From contig CAINMV010000033.1 of assembly GCA_903850915.1 (NCBI GenBank), positions 31,216 through 95,215 on the forward strand: a DNA stretch of 64,000 bases, given 5' to 3'. Of this stretch, positions 20,249 to 29,705 are shown in pieces. Numbering within the stretch: position 1 is the first letter of the stretch; the number at the start of each line of letters is the position of its first letter. Both the position numbers and the translations under genes were made by a program. This DNA comes from an uncultured Bacteroidota bacterium. Lineage in GTDB: Bacteria; Bacteroidota; Bacteroidia; UKL13-3. The notes under the pieces were generated by a model, which was not told the DNA's origin, did no database searches, and was given only the letters and a program-made list of their open reading frames with translations.

Positions 20249-20256
20249 CAAAATTA
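20249..20256 (-). promoter_or_regulatory. Candidate -7 element of pyrD
   Basis: TAATTTTG on the minus strand, 8 nt before the chosen pyrD ATG, predicting a leaderless or nearly leaderless mRNA. It sits directly after the M14 peptidase stop (20260). Confidence 0.45.
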
Positions 20257-20259
20257 GTT

Positions 20260-21987
20260 TTAATTCTCGATTCTAAAGATAGGATATTTTAAATAAGAAG
20301 GTTCAAAATAGCGGCTGTTTTGGTAAATGAAGTTCAACTGTTTATCCTTGTCTGCATTGAATGCTGGGTCTTTTTTTTGCGCTTCAAAACGCAAGTTTAA
20401 TGAAGAGTCGTTTGCCAAAATACTTTCTGCTCGCTTATCCCAAACGTAATCGCTAAAGCCTTCCTTTTGTTGAAGAAAACTATTCATCTTACCCCAAGCG
20501 AAAAAACCTTCCGGACTTTCAGGTTCTAAAGCTTCGGCAAGAAATCTTTTAAATCGCATGTTGTCGGATAACTTTATCAACACCCAATTCCCGTCTAGCT
20601 TTTGAGATGTCGTGATAACATCACATCCATTGAACAATACCCCTACATTACCTTCGTATGGGGTTTTCTTCACGGTGTAATTAACATTGGTATACTCTTT
20701 TACTTTAATTATAGTATCGTGCGTTATGATTATTTTTAAATTGTATCGTTCTAAGTTTAGTTTCACGTACCAGTCGTAAGGCATTACATAGGCCTTAGGA
20801 TATGTCACACTTTTTGCGATTTGATAGGTGTCGAAGAACTTGATGTTTTTTTTAGTAGGTCTGTTTCTGTCATAGTAAAGTTGTTGTTGTCCTGTGGTTT
20901 TGCTCAAGTCGTAATATGGATGATATCCTTTAAATAATAAATTTTCGAAACGCGATGTATCCAGTTGCCATTTCAGTGCAACACTATTTTGTTCCGATCT
21001 TATTTTGTCTGCATCGTTTAATGAATTAAAGAGTTCTAATTTATGTTCTACGGCCAGTCCAATCATGCTTTTTAGCAGTGTGTGCGTGGCTCTTACCCGT
21101 TTGTTAAAAGGCTTAAGCATGTGCGTTTCCGCAGTAAAACTATAGCAATTAAACATTGAAGTGTATCCGGAGCTGTAGCGTGCTGTTTCCATAAATCCCG
21201 TGATTCCGGAGTCTGGAGTTTCATGATCAAGATTTACATATGGGCATATTTCCTCCGTTTGAGATTGCATACTTCCATAAAGCATAGGCAAGAAAATATT
21301 CTGTTGAAATTGCTCCATGGCTTGATTTTGGTATTTATTATGTTGGGAGGCGATGAGCGTCATGATGTATTGGTAATCTGCGCCATCGCTAACATGGGTG
21401 TCAATAAAAAGGTGCGGTTTGATTTTATGGAAATAGTTTTCCAAGACTTCTGTTTCCATGGCATCGCACTTGATGAAGTCGCGGTTGAGGTCAAGGTTTA
21501 ACGCATTGCCTCTAAATCCATAGGCGTCGGGGCCATACTGATTTGCTCTGCTACAGCATCCTCTGCGTAGGGTCCCTCCCGTATTGTAAATTGGGATTAT
21601 ATAAAGTTCCACTTCGTCTAATTGTCTTTTAAATTCGGTTTTCGAAAGGTAGTCCCGCGCTAGCATCATGCAGGCATCAACGCCATCGGGTTCGCCAGGG
21701 TGAATATTGTTGTTTATAAAGATTTTTATTTTCTCGCCATGGGCATTAAAATTAGTGATTTGAATTAGCTTTATTTGCCCGGCATTGTGGTACTGTAGGT
21801 TGTTTGCTGAAAGAGCAGGATCTTCGATCTTGATGAAATCTGGAAATTGATTTTTAAGTTCTTGATAATAGCTTAGGCACTCAATAAGTGTTGCAGTGGC
21901 AACTCCGTTGCTTTTCTCGAATGGCGTTAATAATTGAGCCGAGGAGAGCATAGGAATCAAAAGTAAGAAAAATAGTATCTTGCGCAT
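20260..21987 (-). CDS. M14 family zinc carboxypeptidase, secreted
   Basis: The ATG at 21987 (575 residues) starts a clean signal peptide (MRKILFFLLLIPMLSSAQ). An upstream in-frame ATG at 22089 would place a promoter-like TACTTTTG inside the gene. The zinc site has 'NNIHPGEPDGVDA' (HxxE) and the third ligand His in 'HLFIDTHVSDGAD'; the catalytic Glu is probably that of 'SFTAETHM'. The peptidase domain ends near 340, and the rest is a beta-rich tail without a T9SS sorting signal. It probably trims peptides in the periplasm or outside the cell. Confidence 0.88.
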   Translation of the reverse strand: MRKILFFLLLIPMLSSAQLLTPFEKSNGVATATLIECLSYYQELKNQFPDFIKIEDPALSANNLQYHNAGQIKLIQITNFNAHGEKIKIFINNNIHPGEPDGVDACMMLARDYLSKTEFKRQLDEVELYIIPIYNTGGTLRRGCCSRANQYGPDAYGFRGNALNLDLNRDFIKCDAMETEVLENYFHKIKPHLFIDTHVSDGADYQYIMTLIASQHNKYQNQAMEQFQQNIFLPMLYGSMQSQTEEICPYVNLDHETPDSGITGFMETARYSSGYTSMFNCYSFTAETHMLKPFNKRVRATHTLLKSMIGLAVEHKLELFNSLNDADKIRSEQNSVALKWQLDTSRFENLLFKGYHPYYDLSKTTGQQQLYYDRNRPTKKNIKFFDTYQIAKSVTYPKAYVMPYDWYVKLNLERYNLKIIITHDTIIKVKEYTNVNYTVKKTPYEGNVGVLFNGCDVITTSQKLDGNWVLIKLSDNMRFKRFLAEALEPESPEGFFAWGKMNSFLQQKEGFSDYVWDKRAESILANDSSLNLRFEAQKKDPAFNADKDKQLNFIYQNSRYFEPSYLKYPIFRIEN

Positions 21988-22040
21988 GAAAATGAAATTA
22001 AGATATTTTATTTTGGATTTATGTTGCGATTGCATCGTTG

Positions 22041-22048
22041 CAAAAGTA
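22041..22048 (-). promoter_or_regulatory. Candidate -7 element of the M14 peptidase gene
   Basis: TACTTTTG on the minus strand about 53 nt before the start at 21987. The -33 box is unclear. Confidence 0.4.
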
Positions 22049-22211
22049 ATAAATGCATAAACATATAAATGAACCGATTTCAGAGGCAAAATCTTTTATA
22101 GTGTTGATTCAATTGAGGTGCTAATAACCCTCTAGGATGGTGCCCTATTGTAAGTTTAATTAAGCAGAGGGAATGTTACATCGTTTTTTTTAGAGTAAGA
22201 AAATATAAGTT

Positions 22212-22949
22212 ATGGCTACCGTAAAGGTTTTGACAGCAAATAATGTAGAGATAGAATATGAGGTTGCCGGCGTTGGCGATCGTGCATTGGCAGCCCTGCT
22301 CGATTGGGGTGTGATGTTTGCATATTTCTTTATTACTTACGAAATTATTAAGTCCTCGTCATTGCAGTATGATTTGAGTTTTACATTTCAGTTAGTTTTT
22401 TATCTTCCTGTTTTTTTATATCACCTCATTTGCGAGATGTTTTTGGAGGGGCAAAGTATTGGTAAAAAGACCATTGGGATTCGTGTTGTTATGCTTGATG
22501 CCGGGCGGCCAGCATTTGTAAATTACTTTTTACGATGGATTATTACGCCGCTAGAATTTGGTATAGGAGGCATGGGTGTAATTCCATTAATTGTGGTTGC
22601 CGCAAGTGGTAAAGGACAGCGGCTAGCTGATATGGCAGCAGGAACTACTGTGATTCGATTAAAGTTGAAGGCGGGGTTGCAATCTACGCTGTTTTCTCCA
22701 ACTCCGAACCCGGATTATCTGGTGACATTTAATGAAGTCCTTTCATTGTCGGATAAGGATTTGAATTTAATTAAAACTGTACAACGGCAAATTCAAAAAA
22801 AGAACTATGCAGATGCGCAATATTTTGCCGAAGAAACGAAAGCCGCAATTTGCAAAAAAACAAATATTACTTCTGAATTAAATGCCATCGATTTTATTGA
22901 TGTCATACTAAAAGACTATCAGTTTATGGCTACCCAAAAGCACAATTAA
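22212..22949 (+). CDS. RDD family membrane protein
   Basis: A 245-residue protein with four hydrophobic segments in residues 25-150. The RDD signature is seen as 'GDRALAALLDWGVMF' (Arg and Asp of helix 1), and 'LEGQSIGKKTIGIRVV' and 'KGQRLADMAAGTTVIR' are the other conserved blocks. RDD proteins are small inner-membrane proteins of mostly unknown function; some have been linked to ion transport. The C-terminal 90 residues are soluble and helical. It is a single gene, divergent from the M14 peptidase. Confidence 0.85.
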   Translation: MATVKVLTANNVEIEYEVAGVGDRALAALLDWGVMFAYFFITYEIIKSSSLQYDLSFTFQLVFYLPVFLYHLICEMFLEGQSIGKKTIGIRVVMLDAGRPAFVNYFLRWIITPLEFGIGGMGVIPLIVVAASGKGQRLADMAAGTTVIRLKLKAGLQSTLFSPTPNPDYLVTFNEVLSLSDKDLNLIKTVQRQIQKKNYADAQYFAEETKAAICKKTNITSELNAIDFIDVILKDYQFMATQKHN

Positions 22950-23005
22950 TATGTTGTAATAGTTTTAAAATTAAGGGTTTAAGAACATAAATTCAAACAA
23001 AGGAC

Positions 23006-24022
23006 CTAATCTTCTTTCAAGCCTGGCTTGTAGCTGATTTTTTTGGCCCAGTTTGCTGACGGTTTTTCTATTAAATTATAGAAAAACCAGGAGGCCAAAA
23101 TAGCGATAACTTGAATTAAAAGAAAGGTTAAAATAGAGCCATAGGTAGAATTCTTGAATTCTGGCAAATAGTAGATTACAGTATAGATTACCACGCCATG
23201 AATTAAATAAAAAGAATAGGATATTTTACCAATGAAATCTAGCCATTTCGGCACCCATTTCAGTATCAAAACACCGAATACAGTAAGTGTTGCAACTATG
23301 GTGATATGATATCCACATCCATATAAGTTTCCAGTTAAATAGGCACTCGTTAAGGTTGCTAAAGACAAAGCGACAAAGAACTCAAGGAAGACTATGATTT
23401 TCTTTAAATAAAGGCAGAGAAGCATGCCCATACTAAAAATAGGAAGATGAAACGTAAGCGCTATTTTAAAGTCTTTAAGGCCTGGGAATAATAAGGCCAC
23501 AAAGGATAATCCAAGCGTAGAAAGAAAAGCGATACGACGAACCCAACTGTTTTTATTTGCTAAGAAAGGAAAAGCAATAGCTTGAAAGAAATAAAACTGA
23601 AACAACACGAATAATGTCCAGTATAAATTATTAATCCATTCTGATCCCAAGAAGGGCACAATTAACAGCATTGTATCAAGTGCTTTTTTCAAAATTGTCC
23701 AATCTAAATAACCCGAGCCATTGTAAAAATAAAGTAACCAAGCTAAAATTGATAAAACCAAAGGAGGATAAAGTCGGGTAAAACGTTTTAAGAGAAATTT
23801 GCCAGCAAATTTCCATTCGTAATTTCCATTAACCATCGACCAAGGAAGCACAAGACCGCTAATGACAAAAAACACATAAACTCCTTCCTGCCCCCAATTA
23901 AGCATTTTAGCTAAAGTTGGGTAATAAAGGCTAATTATAAAAGACGAATGATACATGCAAACCATCCAACTGGCGATAGCTCTAAATGGCCCCAAATTGC
24001 TTAAATTGTTGTTTTGATCCAT
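23006..24022 (-). CDS. Acyltransferase 3 family membrane protein
   Basis: A 338-residue protein with about ten membrane helices. 'LGPFRAIASWMVCMYHSSFI' holds the conserved His of helix 1, 'GVYVFFVISGLVLPWS' is the second block and 'SYSFYLIHGVVIY' the last. It is related in family only to the protein at 8116-9192. It probably acylates a surface sugar or lipid, with unknown substrate. It is followed by nothing on the same strand, and lies 79 bp downstream of the convergent RDD gene... on its 5' side it is preceded by the aspartate kinase gene on the same strand. Confidence 0.86.
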   Translation of the reverse strand: MDQNNNLSNLGPFRAIASWMVCMYHSSFIISLYYPTLAKMLNWGQEGVYVFFVISGLVLPWSMVNGNYEWKFAGKFLLKRFTRLYPPLVLSILAWLLYFYNGSGYLDWTILKKALDTMLLIVPFLGSEWINNLYWTLFVLFQFYFFQAIAFPFLANKNSWVRRIAFLSTLGLSFVALLFPGLKDFKIALTFHLPIFSMGMLLCLYLKKIIVFLEFFVALSLATLTSAYLTGNLYGCGYHITIVATLTVFGVLILKWVPKWLDFIGKISYSFYLIHGVVIYTVIYYLPEFKNSTYGSILTFLLIQVIAILASWFFYNLIEKPSANWAKKISYKPGLKED

Positions 24023-24101
24023 GTTGTTTGCTTTTATATAGGGTTGTTTTTTAGATAAATCAATTTTATAATTCTTACAAATGCAGTTTTTACGAATGGC
24101 C

Positions 24102-25373
24102 TTAGTTCTCTTTATCGCTCACTACAAATTGTGCACTACTGCGAGTACGTTGCTCCAAAAGAATTTTCTTTCCTTTTAGGTATTCAATGCCTTGATTTTC
24201 TTGGATGTTTCGAGCTGTAAACAACTCACAATCTGAATTTACTTTAACAATAAATTGAGCAGATAGTGTTGCTTGTAAATGTTTTAACTTTAGAAGGTCA
24301 AAATCCACACACGCACTAAAACTTATTGCGGAGTTTTGCATTAAATTGGTTTTAATATTGTGGGTGGCGAAGAATTCAAATATTTTACTCAGGTTTTCCT
24401 CTACAATGAAGGAGAAATCTTTGCTTGATATAGAAACCAATGCTTGCTTATCTTTTATAATAAACATCGGTGTTTGTATGCTATCATGAATTTGGTTACT
24501 CACCAATGTGCCCTTGGCTTTTGGGTCGATAAATGACTTAACGAATAGTGGGATATTCTTGCTTTGTAGTGGTTGTATTGTTTTTGGGTGAATTACTGTT
24601 GCTCCATAATAGGCTAGCTCTATCGCTTCGTTATATGTCAAGAACTCAATATTAGTTGTGTCCTTAAATCTTTTAGGATCGGCATTAAGAACTCCAGTCA
24701 CATCTTTCCAAATGGTTTGGCTGCTAGCTTCTAGTGCATAGGCAAAAATGGCGGCACTGTAATCACTTCCTTCTCTACCAAGAGTTGTGGTGTTATTGTT
24801 ATTTGAGTTGCCTATAAATCCTTGGGTGATGATAATTTGCTTTTCAATCAAAGGTTTCAGCTTGTTATGTATTAGGCTTGATGTCTTTTCCCAATCTACC
24901 CTCCCTTCTCTGTAGTTAGCGTCGGTATGAATGAAATTACGGGCATCTACCCATCTATTTTTTACGTTCGTTTGATTTAAATATATGCTGACAATTTTCG
25001 TGCTTACAATTTCCCCAAAAGAAACTATTTGGTCGTAATTAAAGTCGTAGCTTCCTTCTGGATTTCCACCGATTAAGCACTCTAATTCAATAAATGTATT
25101 TTCAATATCGTCAAAACCGTTTGGTTGGATATCTTCAATTAACTCTTGAATTATGTTTTCGTGATATGTTTTAAATTCATCAAAAATCTGTTTGGCTTTA
25201 CCTGTTTGTTCTACATACGCATGCGTTAATCTTTCGAGCATATTGGTGGTTTTACCCATAGCGGAAATTACGATCAGTAATTTTTCTTGAGCAAAACCTT
25301 TTACAATTTCACCTACGTTACGAACTGAATTTGCATCTTTAACAGATGCACCACCGAATTTAAATACTTGCAC
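24102..25373 (-). CDS. lysC: Aspartate kinase
   Basis: A 423-residue monofunctional aspartokinase, the first enzyme towards lysine, threonine and methionine. 'MQVFKFGGASVKDA' is the KFGG nucleotide-binding start, with Ala where Thr is usual. 'LGREGSDYSAAIFAYALEA' is the aspartate site and 'WKDVTGVLNADPKRF' the ADP-binding loop. Two ACT-like regulatory segments fill residues 300-400, so feedback control by an end product is likely. It stands 42 bp downstream of the prolyl oligopeptidase gene on the same strand. Confidence 0.94.
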   Translation of the reverse strand: MQVFKFGGASVKDANSVRNVGEIVKGFAQEKLLIVISAMGKTTNMLERLTHAYVEQTGKAKQIFDEFKTYHENIIQELIEDIQPNGFDDIENTFIELECLIGGNPEGSYDFNYDQIVSFGEIVSTKIVSIYLNQTNVKNRWVDARNFIHTDANYREGRVDWEKTSSLIHNKLKPLIEKQIIITQGFIGNSNNNNTTTLGREGSDYSAAIFAYALEASSQTIWKDVTGVLNADPKRFKDTTNIEFLTYNEAIELAYYGATVIHPKTIQPLQSKNIPLFVKSFIDPKAKGTLVSNQIHDSIQTPMFIIKDKQALVSISSKDFSFIVEENLSKIFEFFATHNIKTNLMQNSAISFSACVDFDLLKLKHLQATLSAQFIVKVNSDCELFTARNIQENQGIEYLKGKKILLEQRTRSSAQFVVSDKEN

Positions 25374-25415
25374 TTTTCAGGGTATAATAGTTAGAGTTGC
25401 GAAATTTAGTAGAAA

Positions 25416-27563
25416 TTAATATACAGGTTGTATGCCGAGGTTATACATAATGAAACTCCAAACATCTGTTGTTTCATCGATTACTTTACTTGTGGGTTTT
25501 CCAGCACCATGTCCGGCATTGGTGTCGATACGTATCAGTATTGGATTTGTTCCTTTATGATGCTCTTGTAATGTGGCAGCAAACTTAAAACTATGTGCTG
25601 GCACAACGCGATCATCGTGGTCGCCAGTGATTACCATGGTTGGAGGGTAAGCAATGTCTTTTACATTATGTAATGGTGAATATTTCAAAAGGTATTTAAA
25701 GTCTTCTGCGCTATCAGAACAACCATAATCACCGCACCATCCCCAGCCGATGGTAAAACGATGAAAGCGCAGCATATCGAGCACGCCAACTCCAGGAATG
25801 CAACATGCATACAAGTCAGGACGTTGGGTCATACAAGCACCAACGAGCAGTCCTCCATTGCTTCTACCCTCAATGGCTAATCGCTTACTGTTGGTGTATT
25901 TTTCACGGATAAGATATTCTGATGCCGCAATAAAATCATTAAACACATTTTGTTTACGTTCTTTCGTTCCACTTTCGTGCCATTGTTTGCCATACTCTCC
26001 ACCACCACGGATATTTGGAATCGCTATTACGCCTCCTTGATTCATAAATAACAATCGGGAAACGCTAAATCCAGGAGTAATATTGATGTTGAAACCACCA
26101 TAGCCATATTGATAGCATGGATTATTACCATCTAATTTCAGTCCTTTTTTATGAATTATAAACATCGGAACTTGTATTCCATCTTTGCTAGTATAGAATA
26201 CTTGTTTTACATCATAGTCTGCTGGCTTGAAATTAGTGGTTGGCTGTTTAAAAACCTCGGATTTTCCGGAAGCTACATCATATTTAAAAATTGTTGGCGC
26301 AAAGGTGAAAGAGGTGAATGAATAAAATAATGTTTCATCCTCCTTGTGTCCGCCCAATCCACCGGCAGTTCCAATTGCAGGAAGTTGTATTTCTTGTTTA
26401 TTGCTGCCATCAATATTGAGAACATAAATTTTTGTTGAGGCGTCTTTTAGATAGGTGGCAAACAATTTACCGCCACCAGTGCTAGCGTTTTCTAGCAATT
26501 CTTTCTGCTCTGGGATAACCACTTTCCAATTCGCTTCATCGGGGTTATTGATGTTTATACCTACTACGCGACGGTTGTCGGCTTTGTAATTGGTATTAAC
26601 CAAAAGGAAGTCGCCATCATTGTCGAGCACGCTGAATTCAAATTTCATATCATCCCAAAGCAAACGCCAGGTTTTGTCGCCTTTTGAAAGGTCTTTGAAC
26701 ATCACACGATTTCCATCACTCGCGCCATCACTGATAAATAAAAATAAAAAACGTTCGTCTTCAGAAACTGAAGCACCATGGTAACGTTTAGGGTTTTTTT
26801 CGTCAGAATAAACTAAAATATCAGTGCTTTGCGGTGTCCCTAGTTTGTGATAGTAAACCTTGTGTCCATTGTTTTGTTTTGTAAAAGCATGAGCATCGGG
26901 TTTATCATAGCAACTGTAGTAAAATCCATCTTTATACCATGATGCGCCACTAAATTTAACCCAGTCTATTTTATCTCCTTCGAGCTCTTTTCGTGACTCA
27001 ACTTCAATTACATGAATCTCATTCCAGTCGCTACCTGCTCTTGCTATGTTATAAGCGCAATATTTGTGGTCTTTGCTGAAACTCATACCACTTAATGCAG
27101 CTGTACCTTCATTGCTAAAGGTGTTCGGGTCAAGAAAAACTTCCGGTGTGCCTTCCAACCCTTTTTGGATATATACTACACTTTGGTTTTGCAAACCGTT
27201 GTTTTTTGAAAAGAAATAGTTGTCACCTTCTTTTGTAGGTTCAGAAAATTTCTCGAAATTGAAATTTTGCTCTACAATCTGATGAAACTTATTTCTAAAA
27301 GGGATTTTTTCTAAAAAGGCATATGTGGTTTTGTTTTCTGCTTTAACCCACGCCTTTGTATTTTCTGCGGTGTCGTTTTCTAACCAACGATAATTTTCAG
27401 TTATAGAAGTGCCATGAAAATCTTCTGAAGTTGTAATCTTATCTGTTACTGGATAAACAACTTCAATGGCCGGATTGGGATTTTTCCATTCTTTCATAGT
27501 TTGGCTGTTACAAGATACTAAGGCAATGGCGAATAGGGTTGCGGAAGGAAGTAGGTATTTCAA
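25416..27563 (-). CDS. Prolyl oligopeptidase family serine peptidase (S9A), lipoprotein
   Basis: A 715-residue protein with a lipoprotein signal (LVSC at residues 16-19), so it is probably anchored to the envelope. A seven-bladed propeller covers about 80-440, followed by an alpha/beta-hydrolase domain. The catalytic triad reads as Ser568 ('GRSNGGLL'), Asp650/651 ('TGDHDDRVVP') and His685 ('NAGHGAG'). 'YGYGGFNINITPGFS' is the usual S9A oxyanion-side block. It cleaves peptides after proline and probably serves peptide use from outside the cell. Confidence 0.95.
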   Translation of the reverse strand: MKYLLPSATLFAIALVSCNSQTMKEWKNPNPAIEVVYPVTDKITTSEDFHGTSITENYRWLENDTAENTKAWVKAENKTTYAFLEKIPFRNKFHQIVEQNFNFEKFSEPTKEGDNYFFSKNNGLQNQSVVYIQKGLEGTPEVFLDPNTFSNEGTAALSGMSFSKDHKYCAYNIARAGSDWNEIHVIEVESRKELEGDKIDWVKFSGASWYKDGFYYSCYDKPDAHAFTKQNNGHKVYYHKLGTPQSTDILVYSDEKNPKRYHGASVSEDERFLFLFISDGASDGNRVMFKDLSKGDKTWRLLWDDMKFEFSVLDNDGDFLLVNTNYKADNRRVVGININNPDEANWKVVIPEQKELLENASTGGGKLFATYLKDASTKIYVLNIDGSNKQEIQLPAIGTAGGLGGHKEDETLFYSFTSFTFAPTIFKYDVASGKSEVFKQPTTNFKPADYDVKQVFYTSKDGIQVPMFIIHKKGLKLDGNNPCYQYGYGGFNINITPGFSVSRLLFMNQGGVIAIPNIRGGGEYGKQWHESGTKERKQNVFNDFIAASEYLIREKYTNSKRLAIEGRSNGGLLVGACMTQRPDLYACCIPGVGVLDMLRFHRFTIGWGWCGDYGCSDSAEDFKYLLKYSPLHNVKDIAYPPTMVITGDHDDRVVPAHSFKFAATLQEHHKGTNPILIRIDTNAGHGAGKPTSKVIDETTDVWSFIMYNLGIQPVY

Positions 27564-27663
27564 TGTATTGATAATTTAGATAAGATGGTATTGTTGGCTA
27601 TATAATGGGTAACAAGTAAAATAATGCTAATCAATTGTATTTGAACCTGTTTTTTTCATACAA

Positions 27664-28362
27664 TTAATTAGTTTTCCTAATTGTTCTTTGCTCAATTCTC
27701 TTCTCATAATTTTCACCTTGAAAAATGCGATGCACGTAAATTCCAGGTGTATGAATTTGGTCTGGGTCGAGTTCGCCGGCAGGCAATAGTTCTTCAACTT
27801 CAGCTATGGTGATTTTTCCGGCCATAGCCATAAGTGGGTTAAAGTTTCGGGACGTGGCTTTAAAAATTAGATTGCCATGCGTGTCGCCTTTCCATGCTTT
27901 TACTATAGCGAAGTCTGTGTCGAAGGCATATTCCATGAGGTAATCTTTGCCATTGAAGTTTCTAACTTCTTTTCCAATGGCAACCTCTGTGCCCACACCA
28001 GCGGGCGTATAAATAACGGGCATCCCATAGCCTGAAGCCATGCATCTTGCGGCCAATGTGCCTTGTGGTATTAACTCCACTTCGAGTTCGCCACTTAGAA
28101 GCTGACGTTCAAATTCTGCGTTCTCTCCAACATACGAAGAAATCATCTTTTTTACTTGTCTGGTTTTTAATAGAAGGCCAATGCCAAAGTCGTCGACACC
28201 CGCATTATTGCTAATGCAGGTTAAGTTTTTAGTACCTTGTTTTACCAGCGCTGTAATGCAGTTTTCCGGTATACCACAAAGTCCAAACCCACCCAACATT
28301 ATGGTAGCGCCATCATGGATATCTAGGATGGCTTCTTCTGCGTTTTTTACAACTTTACTCAT
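27664..28362 (-). CDS. scoA: 3-oxoacid CoA-transferase subunit A
   Basis: A 232-residue alpha subunit of a succinyl-CoA:3-ketoacid (or related) CoA-transferase, with '[20 protein letters not shown]' as the glycine-rich CoA-binding block and '[11 protein letters not shown]' later. The family needs a beta subunit carrying the catalytic Glu, normally encoded next door. No beta subunit lies on either side here: downstream is the S9 peptidase, upstream (17 bp) a glycosyltransferase. The partner must be elsewhere in the genome or the protein is not active as such. Confidence 0.92.
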   Translation of the reverse strand: MSKVVKNAEEAILDIHDGATIMLGGFGLCGIPENCITALVKQGTKNLTCISNNAGVDDFGIGLLLKTRQVKKMISSYVGENAEFERQLLSGELEVELIPQGTLAARCMASGYGMPVIYTPAGVGTEVAIGKEVRNFNGKDYLMEYAFDTDFAIVKAWKGDTHGNLIFKATSRNFNPLMAMAGKITIAEVEELLPAGELDPDQIHTPGIYVHRIFQGENYEKRIEQRTIRKTN

Positions 28363-28379
28363 GATACTATTTTAGCATT

Positions 28380-29519
28380 TTAGATGCGTATTCGATTTAT
28401 TATTTCCAATGACTTTAATCGAAGCAAATGTAATAATCCTTTATCAGGATAAAAATAGTAATGTAGTTTTAGAAGCCTTCTTTGCTTTTGAATAAAATTT
28501 TCGCGTATGTACTTCACTTCTGTTACCATAAGGTCATGCCCTCTAAGGTTTGCCTCAATATTAAGTTCTGCTGGAATGAGGTCTAAAGCATAACCTTCAA
28601 CACTATTTGTGCAATACCGTGATGTTAAAACGTATTTTGTCTTTATATGGTTTAAGTCACGAATGCCAAAGATGTCGGACGTTATTTCCTGATTTGAATA
28701 TCCCGTAATATACGCCGGTTCTCCATAGGCATCATACACAGCTGAGCTTTTATGGCTGTGGGTAAACTTAAATTGAGTTTGAACTCCATTTTGCATAGCA
28801 CTCTGAAAGGCATGCCGAAAGATGCTGTTCTTTACATGAACACCTATTTCACCAAAGTTTGTAGTGTATGAAATTTGAGGATAAGCCCAAAATTTTCCGG
28901 TGAGGACGAGGTAGGTGTTAAACTTCTTTTCCCAAACCTCATTGGGCCATCGTTTTACTTGCGCTGGTAAATCTGGAATGTTGCCTTCTTTTTCAATGTT
29001 TTTGAAATCAATCCATTGCTGTTTGGTTATTACTAGTCCGCGAGAGGATGCCTTTTGATAAAAATAACAATCATTGCCATCCATTCGTTTCCAGAATGGG
29101 TAGTTGCATGCTTCATTGCGCATGTAATTGTAAAGGCTGATACCTGCAATATTTCCGTCGTTGCTAAAAAAACCCAACGCAGCAGCGGTATAGTGAAATA
29201 GTGAAGGTGATACCATCATGTCATCCTCAAGCACCATCACCGCTTGCGAATTCTCCGATTGCGCCATTGCCCAAAGATTATGCTCATCAACACCTAATTT
29301 CTTTTCATGAAGACGGACGCTACATATAAAATACTTGGAGAAAAAATTACTACAGAAATGCTCAACTTCAGGAATATTACCAAAGTCTAGACTTATGATT
29401 AAAGGAATTGGCTTGTTAGAATTCCATGCTTTACCGGCTTGAACGAGGCTGTAAAGTAGGCGCTGAATACTATAGAGGCGCTCGAAACCTAGAACGATGA
29501 TGGTAAACTCTTCTTGCAT
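28380..29519 (-). CDS. GT-A fold glycosyltransferase-like protein
   Basis: A 379-residue soluble protein. 'EFTIIVLGFERLYSIQRLLYS' (blocks 'TIIVLGFERLYS' and 'IQRLLYSL') and 'AVMVLEDDMMVSP' (the DxD-like LEDD at 97-100) fit a GT-A nucleotide-sugar transferase fold, of the kind found in GT2 or GnT-I-like families. I cannot name the sugar or acceptor. It is upstream of scoA with only 17 bp between, yet the two have no obvious shared role. Divergent from the 3-hydroxyacyl-CoA dehydrogenase gene. Confidence 0.72.
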   Translation of the reverse strand: MQEEFTIIVLGFERLYSIQRLLYSLVQAGKAWNSNKPIPLIISLDFGNIPEVEHFCSNFFSKYFICSVRLHEKKLGVDEHNLWAMAQSENSQAVMVLEDDMMVSPSLFHYTAAALGFFSNDGNIAGISLYNYMRNEACNYPFWKRMDGNDCYFYQKASSRGLVITKQQWIDFKNIEKEGNIPDLPAQVKRWPNEVWEKKFNTYLVLTGKFWAYPQISYTTNFGEIGVHVKNSIFRHAFQSAMQNGVQTQFKFTHSHKSSAVYDAYGEPAYITGYSNQEITSDIFGIRDLNHIKTKYVLTSRYCTNSVEGYALDLIPAELNIEANLRGHDLMVTEVKYIRENFIQKQRRLLKLHYYFYPDKGLLHLLRLKSLEIINRIRI

Positions 29520-29668
29520 TGGAAATCCCAGAATAACCTTGGCAATTTATATTATTCTCAGCAAGAGTTGCTATTTATCATATTATAATCGTTTTTTTTA
29601 GTGTTTGGGGTATCTGAAATTGTGTTGAGAATTGTCCAATGGCATTATATTTTGAATGTTATATGTCA

Positions 29669-29701
29669 TTGGTCAATTTCTCAAACAATTCCTTAATTTC
29701 G
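29669..29701 (+). promoter_or_regulatory. Candidate promoter of the hydroxyacyl-CoA dehydrogenase gene
   Basis: TTG at 29669-29671, 22 bp, then TAATTTCG at 29694-29701 (one mismatch to TAnnTTTG). The ATG follows after only 4 nt, so the transcript would be leaderless. Confidence 0.4.
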
Positions 29702-29705
29702 CCCC

